A stretch of DNA of 19,976 bases from Candidatus Omnitrophota bacterium (GTDB taxonomy: Bacteria; Omnitrophota; Gorgyraeia; Duberdicusellales; 4484-171): NCBI GenBank assembly GCA_023228195.1, contig JALOBR010000015.1, positions 1 to 19,976 on the forward strand, written 5' to 3'. Below the pieces are notes generated by a model. It ran no database searches. It was not told the origin of the DNA and saw nothing but the letters and a program-made list of their open reading frames with translations. Both the position numbers and the translations under genes were made by a program. Within the stretch, counting starts at the first letter, position 1. Every line of letters starts with the position of its first letter. Below are positions 15,228-19,976 of this stretch, one piece after another.

Positions 15228-15358
15228 AGACTAAAGACAAAAGACTAAAGACCAAAGACTTTTTTAGATAAAAACCTTCTAACAATAAAACAGAATTCAA
15301 ATTTTTAATATTTTTCATTTTTAGGTCTTTTGTCTTCGGTCTTTGGTCTATGGTCTAA
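15228..15358. repeat. Facing heptamer arms, AGACCAA family, between mtnP and kinase gene
   Basis: Left arm: five 7-bp units starting at 15228, 15235, 15242, 15249 and 15256 (consensus AGACTAA/AGACCAA). Right arm: five units of the complementary form GGTCTTT starting at 15324, 15331, 15338, 15345 and 15352. The centre (about 15263-15322) is AT-rich. The final unit includes the TAG stop of mtnP (15357-15355), and the left arm ends eight bases from the kinase start codon. The same family, single-armed, is at 2741-2788. Confidence 0.92.
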
Positions 15359-16215
15359 TCTATATATTTTCCTGCAATAACTTTAAGTTTAGTTTTTATT
15401 TCTTTGGGAATAAACTTTTTATTCGTGACTATGGCGTATTTCAAAGCGTCTTTGCAGGCACACGTACGCTCTTTTGGCACCTGCCTTATTATTTCTTTTA
15501 TTATTTCTTTCGATTTCTCTACGTTTTTGCAAAGGTTGGCTATAATCATCTCGACAGTTACGGTTTCGTGAGATTCATGCCAGCAATCATAATCGGTTAC
15601 TGCTGCCAGAGTTGAGTAACACATTTCCGCCTCACGCGCCAATCGAGCTTCAGTCATATTGGTCATTCCGATAATTCCCATATCCCAACTGCGATAAAGA
15701 TTAGACTCGGCCAAGGTAGAAAATTGAGGGCCTTCCATATTAACATAGGTAGCTCCGTAGTGCGCGGTTACACCTTTATTCTCCGCGCTAACATATACCA
15801 ACTTAGCTAAATCCTCACAAACCGGATGAGCAAAACTTATATGCGCCACAACTCCTTTGTCGAAAAAGGTTTGCTTTCTAGCCTGATTAGTCCTGTCGAT
15901 AAATTGCGTCGGCACGACAAAATCCAATGGTTTATATTCGCCCTTAAGCGAGCCGCAGGCAGTAACAGAAATAATCCTTCCAACGCCAAGCTTCTTCATT
16001 CCGTAAATATTTGCCCTGTAATTTATTTCTGTCGGGTTTATAGAATGTTTCTTGTCGTGGCGGGGTAGAAATACAACCTCTTTACCTTCAAATTCAGCAA
16101 GAATAAATTTATCGGAAGGCTTTCCGAAAGGCGTAGTAATTGTAACTTCTTTCTTTACTTTGATACCATCGAGTTTATAAAGCCCGCTTCCGCCGATTAT
16201 TCCTATTTTTTCCAT
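15355..16215 (-). CDS. mtnP: S-methyl-5'-thioadenosine phosphorylase
   Basis: 286 residues. Phosphorolyses methylthioadenosine, the by-product of polyamine synthesis and of other SAM-dependent reactions, to adenine and 5-methylthioribose 1-phosphate. Motifs: IGGSGLYKLDG (about 6-16), RHDKKHSINPTEINYRANI (about 53-71), VNMEGPQFSTLAE (about 158-170), MTNMTEARLAREAEMCY and TDYDCW. TDYDCW is the MTAP-type purine-binding motif, as opposed to the N-containing motif of purine nucleoside phosphorylases. The start is set by AAGGAGA four bases upstream, which lies within the last codons of proC, so the two genes are coupled. The last residues KYID and the stop codon abut or lie in the AGACCAA repeat, so the C-terminus may have been reshaped by it. 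Confidence 0.95.
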   Translation of the reverse strand: MEKIGIIGGSGLYKLDGIKVKKEVTITTPFGKPSDKFILAEFEGKEVVFLPRHDKKHSINPTEINYRANIYGMKKLGVGRIISVTACGSLKGEYKPLDFVVPTQFIDRTNQARKQTFFDKGVVAHISFAHPVCEDLAKLVYVSAENKGVTAHYGATYVNMEGPQFSTLAESNLYRSWDMGIIGMTNMTEARLAREAEMCYSTLAAVTDYDCWHESHETVTVEMIIANLCKNVEKSKEIIKEIIRQVPKERTCACKDALKYAIVTNKKFIPKEIKTKLKVIAGKYID

Positions 16216-16216
16216 T

Positions 16217-17047
16217 TTATCTCCTTGATAACTCTTTGGCTCTTTTAAGCGCGGCCTTAAATGCTTTTGATAAAAACTTTTTGTTTCCTTTTAAAACTTT
16301 TAATCCAGCTTCTGTGGTTCCGCCCTTGGAAGCCACTTGTTTAAGTAAGTTTTCAGCTGAAATATTGCTTTTCTCCAACAAAGCCATGGTGCCAGCCGTT
16401 GTAGCTACGGCTAACAATTCAGCTTGGCCCCGCTTAAAGCCTATATCCATACCTGCATCAAGCATTAAAGGCACAAGTTCTATTTGTGCTATTTTTTTCG
16501 CTTCCTTTAAGCTCTTACCAGAAACTAATTGGCATATAAATCCCGGACCGCTTCCAGAATCAGCAGTAGCCGCATCCATCATATTCTCATTTAAAACCAG
16601 CGTATCACCAATAAAATCAAATATTTTTTTGGCGAATTTTAAATCACTGTTATTTGCAAATTTTCCTTTGCACAAGCAAGACATACCCTTGCCTATTTTT
16701 GCAGGTAAATTCGGCATTACCCTTACGACTCTTACCTTGCCGAGAATTTTTTCTATGCCTCTCGTTGGCCTTCCTGCCGCGATTGAAATTATCAATTTAT
16801 CATCTATATTATTTTTGATTTCAGCTAAAACATCATTAAAATCCTGCGGCTTTACCGCCAAAATTAACGCGTCAACATTATCGAGTAAGCTAAAAATACT
16901 TTTTACAGTTTTTACTTTTACTATATTTTTGGTTTTACTGGCCTCTTTGTCAAAAACAAAAACCTGATATTTAGAACTAATTCCCCTGGCAATAGCTGCA
17001 CCCATATTTCCATAGCCAATAATACCGATTTTTGTATTTTTTGTCAT
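16217..17047 (-). CDS. proC: Pyrroline-5-carboxylate reductase
   Basis: 276 residues from the ATG at 17047. Last step of proline synthesis, NAD(P)H-dependent. N-terminal Rossmann motif IGIIGYGNMGAAIARG (about 7-22), VDALILAVKPQDF (about 57-69), VRVMPNLPAKIGKGMS, then the C-terminal domain with SGSGPGFICQLV and VASKGGTTEAGLKVL. The frame also offers a GTG at 17068, but that codon lies in the spacer of a good TTGACA promoter, so ATG 17047 is preferred. There is no Shine-Dalgarno. Its stop codon overlaps the mtnP ribosome site. Confidence 0.93.
   Translation of the reverse strand: MTKNTKIGIIGYGNMGAAIARGISSKYQVFVFDKEASKTKNIVKVKTVKSIFSLLDNVDALILAVKPQDFNDVLAEIKNNIDDKLIISIAAGRPTRGIEKILGKVRVVRVMPNLPAKIGKGMSCLCKGKFANNSDLKFAKKIFDFIGDTLVLNENMMDAATADSGSGPGFICQLVSGKSLKEAKKIAQIELVPLMLDAGMDIGFKRGQAELLAVATTAGTMALLEKSNISAENLLKQVASKGGTTEAGLKVLKGNKKFLSKAFKAALKRAKELSRR
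16220..16226 (-). promoter_or_regulatory. mtnP ribosome binding site inside proC end
   Basis: AAGGAGA on the minus strand, 4 nt before the mtnP ATG at 16215 and within the final Ser-Arg-Arg codons of proC. Confidence 0.8.
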
Positions 17048-17058
17048 AATTGACTGGT

Positions 17059-17087
17059 AAGTTATCACAAAAAGGTAGCAGTGTCAA
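17059..17087 (-). promoter_or_regulatory. Candidate promoter for proC-mtnP
   Basis: Perfect -35 TTGACA (17087-17082), 17-nt spacer, weak -10 TAACTT (17064-17059). The -10 ends 11 nt before the proC ATG, so the transcript would have a leader of only a few nucleotides. Confidence 0.5.
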
Positions 17088-17093
17088 TCGCTC

Positions 17094-18215
17094 TTAGTCT
17101 CCAATAACAAGAAATGTTAGAATCATACCGCTGCTGTCTGGCCGGATCATAACACTGTTATTTGTGCCATTAGTCTTTGCATCAAATTCATATCCGCCGC
17201 CATCGGAAGGCGTAAGCAAAACCGCGTAAATGTTATTAAATGGCGTATTAGTCCAGGAAACTGTATACCAAGTATCAGTGCCCGGAGGGGTAAAGCTTCC
17301 TAATAAAATTTTTGGCGCGCCTTTCTTTTCGGCTGTTCCTGCCGCGTTCCTGACATACAATTCGGCATTTCCGGAAAAACCTTTCCAAATGCTTCCATTG
17401 TAATACCTGAATCCTTTAACAGAAGCACTATTGTTGTAATAGAATGTCCCCTCTGTCGTAGTTGCAGGATCAGTAGCTCTTGGAGTGAGTAGTAAAGTAT
17501 CATTTACTTCCAATCGCGCCCGCGGATTATTAACACCCATGCCAACATTACCATTGTTACGGATTACAAGCCGCGTCGCGGGGCCTCCATTTACAGTTTG
17601 ATGAATCATAAAAGCGCCGGCATCTGCGCTATCTTGCGCGGCAGCTGAATCAAATTCATCAGCGCGTACCTGCCAGGAAGCTCCGCCGGGAGTTAACAAG
17701 AGCGCGGTTACGCTGTCGCCTCCTCCTGACCAAGTTCCGCTGCTTCCTCGACGAGGATTCAATATTTCCATAAGTGCAATTTGTTCGCCAAGGCCGTTTG
17801 TACTTGTATTATCGGTAACAGCAAGCCTGTTTTGACGGTTCCAACCCACATTAACGTCACCAATACCTACTTTTAAGTTGGTATCAAACGGGCGGATATC
17901 AATCGGGTCTGCGCCATTTGGGCCGGTTGTGCCTGCTTGCACCCACAGGCTTCCTGCAGACTGGAAACCATAAGTATCGGGTGCGGTTGAAGTTTGACGG
18001 CAAACCATCAAAAGGTTAGTGTTATTATCATAATACATTACGCCTTCGTTATTTACATCACAAGCGGGCTGAACCGTTGTGGGAAATAATCTTAAATTTT
18101 CATAAACCCCCATAGGCGCGGGATAGTATGTGGTTATGGTTATGTTTTCCTGGGGATAGATAGAAGGAATGATGCAAAAAGAAATAAAGAATAAAACTAA
18201 AATATTTTTTTTCAT
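17094..18215 (-). CDS. Secreted surface-type protein with ITTYYPAP N-terminus and VGIG motifs
   Basis: 373 residues, function unknown. A signal peptide (KKNILVLFFISFCIIPSIY, 2-20) has no clear AXA site. The mature N-terminus ENITITTYYPAPMGVYENLR (23-42) is a pattern I recall from families of Omnitrophota-like secreted proteins. An internal duplication is visible: EGVMYYDNN...GSLWVQ (57-93) and EGTFYYNNS...GSIWKGF (255-280). Two VGIG/VGMG segments, LKVGIGDVN (114-122) and NVGMGVNNPRARLEV (223-237), resemble head-to-tail repeats of phage-tail-fibre and adhesin-like proteins. Only two cysteines follow the signal (C52, C72), possibly a disulphide. It sits 23 nt after greA, probably cotranscribed, though a functional link is unlikely. 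I infer an envelope or extracellular location. Confidence 0.8.
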   Translation of the reverse strand: MKKNILVLFFISFCIIPSIYPQENITITTYYPAPMGVYENLRLFPTTVQPACDVNNEGVMYYDNNTNLLMVCRQTSTAPDTYGFQSAGSLWVQAGTTGPNGADPIDIRPFDTNLKVGIGDVNVGWNRQNRLAVTDNTSTNGLGEQIALMEILNPRRGSSGTWSGGGDSVTALLLTPGGASWQVRADEFDSAAAQDSADAGAFMIHQTVNGGPATRLVIRNNGNVGMGVNNPRARLEVNDTLLLTPRATDPATTTEGTFYYNNSASVKGFRYYNGSIWKGFSGNAELYVRNAAGTAEKKGAPKILLGSFTPPGTDTWYTVSWTNTPFNNIYAVLLTPSDGGGYEFDAKTNGTNNSVMIRPDSSGMILTFLVIGD

Positions 18216-18238
18216 TACGCCCCCATCCTTAAGCTAAG

Positions 18239-18709
18239 TTAATTTGAAATTTTAATTACTTTATACTTGAGAGTTCCTGCAGGAATATTCACATCCACCA
18301 CGTCGTTTTCTTTGTGCCCCAGAAGCGCACGGCCGACAGGTGAACTTATGGAAATAAAACCATTAACCGGGTCTGCTTCATCGGGGCCTACCATTTTATA
18401 TTCAACTTCTTCGTTGCTATCCAAATCAACGATTTTAACTTTTACGCCCAGGCACACCGCGCCGGTAGAAACAGCGTTCTCTTCTATTATCTCCGCCGTG
18501 CTTAGTTTACCTTCAAGCTCACGTATTCTTTTTTCGTTAAAGGCAAGCGCTTCTTTCGCGGCATCGTATTCTGCGTTTTCTTTTAAATCACCCAAAAGCC
18601 TTGCGTGTTCAACAGCCGCGGAAAACTCTTTGCGCTTCACAATTTTTAAATGCTCAAGCTCCTGCATGAGTTTTTCGTAACCTTCGCGGGTAAGATATGT
18701 TCTTTCCAT
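18239..18709 (-). CDS. greA: Transcription elongation factor GreA
   Basis: 156 residues, standard length. It rescues backtracked RNA polymerase by stimulating transcript cleavage. The N-terminal coiled coil contains the acidic-tip motif GDLKENAEYDAAKEAL (about 40-55). The C-terminal FKBP-like domain has EYKMVGPDEADP and ISISSPVGRALLGHKENDVV (about 119-138). The ATG is at 18709; there is no Shine-Dalgarno, and a TATACT hexamer lies 8 nt upstream, so the mRNA may be leaderless. Confidence 0.96.
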   Translation of the reverse strand: MERTYLTREGYEKLMQELEHLKIVKRKEFSAAVEHARLLGDLKENAEYDAAKEALAFNEKRIRELEGKLSTAEIIEENAVSTGAVCLGVKVKIVDLDSNEEVEYKMVGPDEADPVNGFISISSPVGRALLGHKENDVVDVNIPAGTLKYKVIKISN

Positions 18710-18717
18710 TTGTTTAT

Positions 18718-18723
18718 AGTATA
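18718..18723 (-). promoter_or_regulatory. Candidate -10 element of greA
   Basis: TATACT on the minus strand ends 8 nt before the greA ATG. No convincing -35 is seen 15-19 nt upstream. Confidence 0.35.
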
Positions 18724-18745
18724 TTTGGCTGTATTTATAAATTAA

Positions 18746-18762
18746 CCCTGTTTAAAACAAGG
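18746..18762 (-). terminator. Weak hairpin after the 231-aa secreted protein gene
   Basis: CCTTGTTT and AAACAGGG pair as a short stem (one T-G pair) directly after the TAG at 18766-18764, followed by TTAATTTAT. The T-run is poor, so termination would be partial at best. Confidence 0.35.
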
Positions 18763-18763
18763 C

Positions 18764-19459
18764 CTAAAGTTTAACCCCATATTCTTTTATAATGCGCTGC
18801 TGCTCAAGGCTGTATTTCTTTGATATCTCAGATATCTCCTTATTCTGTCTTTCTACAATTTTTGTCGCCTCTCCCGGAGGTAAAGACTTCTCTAGAAGTT
18901 CATCCAGGCCGCTGATTCTAGCTTTACATTTTTTTAAAAAAATCTCCTTAAGCAATTTACAGCTGGTAGGCGTTTTCATTTTTTCTACTTCCGTAATCCT
19001 TTCTTTTGTCGCGCTTATAACGCTTTTTATGGATTCATACTGCTGATCGGTCATTTTCACCGCTTTAGGATCAAGGGCTTTGCTCATACGTTCATTCACG
19101 ATAGAATCTATTTTATTATTTATACCGTCTAACCTTTTAATAAAATCAACAATATCGTCAACTTTGTTGGAACTATCCGCACCGCTTCCTTTTATCTTAA
19201 TGGAAATCAATTCTTTCTCCTGCGCCGGATCAGTCGAGTTGGTTGCTGTTTTTGTTTCATTAATCTTTTCAATCTGGTCATTAAAATATTTTAATTTTAC
19301 ACCCATAAAATCCACTTCAGTATATTCATTCGTTCTATTCGTTATTTTTCCTTCTACAGTTTTACCGGACTTAAGAACAATTGTTTCCGCTAAAGAAACG
19401 CTGACAAAAAATAATCCTGCGAATAAAGAAAAAAATAATATTTTTACATTCTTGGACAT
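18764..19459 (-). CDS. Secreted protein of unknown function, beta-type N-domain and helical C-domain
   Basis: 231 residues. Signal peptide 1-24 (KILFFSLFAGLFFVSVSLA, cleavage before E25). The mature start ETIVLKSGKTVEGKI...YTEVDFMGVKLKYF (25-60) looks like a small beta domain of the type found at the N-terminus of many PVC and Omnitrophota envelope proteins. Residues 90-231 are highly charged and helical (KVDDIVDFIKRL, EISEISKKYSLEQQRIIKEY), with two cysteines at about 167 and 178. I do not recognise a characterised family. The start is backed by AGGAG eight bases upstream (19472-19468) and a candidate promoter at 19526-19556. It is the first gene after the 5S rRNA. Confidence 0.8.
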   Translation of the reverse strand: MSKNVKILFFSLFAGLFFVSVSLAETIVLKSGKTVEGKITNRTNEYTEVDFMGVKLKYFNDQIEKINETKTATNSTDPAQEKELISIKIKGSGADSSNKVDDIVDFIKRLDGINNKIDSIVNERMSKALDPKAVKMTDQQYESIKSVISATKERITEVEKMKTPTSCKLLKEIFLKKCKARISGLDELLEKSLPPGEATKIVERQNKEISEISKKYSLEQQRIIKEYGVKL

Positions 19460-19525
19460 TTAATCTACTCCTAGGTTACGAACAATAACCAGAATCAGAC
19501 ATCCCATTAAAATTTTCAAGCTACA

Positions 19526-19556
19526 GAAATACGATTAAAAAAACTCAAGCTGTCAA
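19526..19556 (-). promoter_or_regulatory. Candidate promoter for the 231-aa secreted protein
   Basis: -35 TTGACA (19556-19551) is perfect; the best -10 is TATTTC (19531-19526) with a long 19-nt spacer. The leader would be about 60 nt. Confidence 0.35.
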
Positions 19557-19736
19557 TTGATATAATCTTCTATCTTACACAGGAAATAGTCAAAGCTGCT
19601 TCATGATTATCAAAATCGTTAGTAACACATCCGTTACCTTTAATAATAGCTTACATTTTAGAAAAAATAATTCAAGCTAAAAAACAAAAATTTTAGGCAG
19701 AAAAATAGACAGATAATTTTTGAATTCGATTTTTTT
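19557..19736. other. AT-rich gap with no recognisable gene
   Basis: Part of the 425-nt gap between the 5S gene and the 231-aa gene. Apart from a small GTAAC/GTTAC inverted repeat at about 19624-19637, I see nothing supportable. An open stretch of 26 codons on the minus strand lacks a start codon and is not called. Confidence 0.5.
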
Positions 19737-19783
19737 ATTTGGAATTTGGGATTTGAAAGGTTGGGGTTCGTTTGTGATTTGCC

Positions 19784-19810
19784 CGTCAATTTGCTACAAG
19801 CAAATTGACG
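19784..19810. repeat. Perfect 11-bp palindrome
   Basis: CGTCAATTTGC, 5-nt loop TACAA, then its exact complement GCAAATTGACG. It lies inside the heptamer array and would form a stable stem-loop on either strand. The core TTTGCTACAAGCAAA is nearly the same as that of the palindrome at 19854-19881. Confidence 0.85.
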
Positions 19811-19813
19811 AGG

Positions 19814-19831
19814 TCTCGCCTCTGGCGGAGA
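19814..19831. repeat. Short GC-rich palindrome
   Basis: TCTCGCC, loop TCT, GGCGGAGA: a 7-bp stem with one bulged G. A related sequence lies in codons near the start of rluD (10400-10422). Confidence 0.6.
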
Positions 19832-19853
19832 AATTGTGATTTGTAAATTTCTT

Positions 19854-19881
19854 CTTCTTTTTGCTCAAAGCAAAAAAGAAG
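19854..19881 (-). repeat. Palindrome directly after the 5S rRNA end
   Basis: The arms CTTCTTTTTGCT (19854-19865) and AGCAAAAAAGAAG (19869-19881) pair over 12 bp with one bulged A and a 3-nt loop. It begins a few bases after the 5S 3' end, so it may end or process the rRNA transcript, although no T-run follows on the minus strand. It shares its core with the palindrome at 19784-19810. Confidence 0.7.
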
Positions 19882-19884
19882 ACA

Positions 19885-19976
19885 ATGGGGGCACCGACCT
19901 ACTCTCCCACCTCCTTGCGAAGGAAGTACCATTGGCCCAGAAGAGCTTAACGGCCGTATTCGGAATGGGAACGGGT
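19885..19976 (-). rRNA. rrf: 5S ribosomal RNA, 3' part (5' end beyond window)
   Basis: The minus strand reads ACCCGTTCCCATTCCGAATA, then CGTTAAGC, CAATGGTACT and finally GGGAGAGTAGGTCGGTGCC, the conserved order of bacterial 5S rRNA from loop B to helix I. The 5' strand of helix I is outside the window, so the exact 3' end (19885 give or take a few bases) cannot be fixed. It is presumably the end of an rRNA operon transcribed in the same direction as all genes here. Confidence 0.93.

Larger units (their letters stand above)
19737..19845. repeat. Heptamer repeats, ATTTGGG family, downstream of the 5S gene
   Basis: 7-bp units ATTTGGA, ATTTGGG and ATTTGAA start at 19737, 19744 and 19751. Phase resumes with GTTTGTG (19770) and ATTTGCC (19777), and again with AATTGTG (19832) and ATTTGTA (19839). 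The family is the same as the in-frame insert in valS (1131-1190), with a shared 12-mer gtttgtgatttg. The array is interrupted by the palindromes at 19784-19831. Confidence 0.8.

Noticed and set aside
14203..15358. CRISPR array
   Set aside because: Repeats are 7 bp, degenerate and without spacers; no cas gene is near.
2493..15358. Insertion sequences
   Set aside because: No transposase reading frame or target duplication is visible next to any repeat; if mobile, the elements are non-autonomous.
16236..16967. Long open frame of 243 codons on the + strand opposite proC
   Set aside because: proC has all family motifs on the minus strand; the opposite frame has no recognisable motif and arises from codon bias.
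19578..19660. Possible small gene or gene remnant on the minus strand (open for 26 codons, GNGCVTNDFDNHE...)
   Set aside because: There is no start codon or ribosome site, the length is expected by chance, and I recognise no family.

Overview
This AT-rich window carries 16 protein genes and the 3' part of a 5S rRNA gene, all on the minus strand, so transcription runs from high to low coordinates. The gene content is bacterial housekeeping. Three things suggest an uncultivated Gram-negative-type lineage of the PVC/Omnitrophota (OP3) kind: a lipoprotein with LspA, a PulG-like pseudopilin, and a secreted protein with an ITTYYPAP-type N-terminus. Assignment to Omnitrophota is my inference from remembered family features, not something the sequence proves.

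Layout in transcription order. The 5S rRNA end (19976-19885) is followed by about 425 bases packed with short palindromes and heptamer repeats. Next come a secreted 231-aa protein of unknown function, greA, and a secreted 373-aa protein with VGIG-type motifs. After these lie proC, mtnP (methylthioadenosine phosphorylase) and a PfkB-family sugar/nucleoside kinase. Then ileS, a dksA/traR-type zinc protein, lspA and an RluA-family pseudouridine synthase follow in an order that also occurs in Bacillus (ileS-ylyA-lspA-ylyB). aroA and a fumarylacetoacetase-family enzyme overlap by 4 nt. A DUF3108-like lipoprotein follows and ends in an intrinsic terminator. The last genes are yjbQ, a pseudopilin-like protein with its own extended -10 promoter, a CHASE2/degenerate-GGDEF/HD-GYP signalling protein, and valS, which runs off the left edge.

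The most unusual feature is a set of degenerate short repeats that share a 7-bp period but differ in sequence from place to place. I see five families, with consensus units AATAACC, AAATCAA, AGACCAA, CAAATCC and AGCTGAA. They fill the gaps between genes, and in three gaps they form long facing (inverted) arms. They supply the stop codons of rluD and mtnP. Two families lie in frame inside valS, where three heptamers make a 7-residue protein repeat (KSQ..../KSQ.... and LKAD.../LKAD...). A sixth element with a 10-bp period (CACAGATNNN) makes up the leader of valS.

Start sites were adjusted where the longest reading frame was misleading. The apparent 26-residue N-terminal extension of aroA is translated repeat DNA. 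dksA and lspA also start inside their longest frames. Several genes without a Shine-Dalgarno sequence (greA, proC, ileS, the lipoprotein) have a -10-like hexamer about 6-13 nt before the start codon, which suggests very short or absent leaders.
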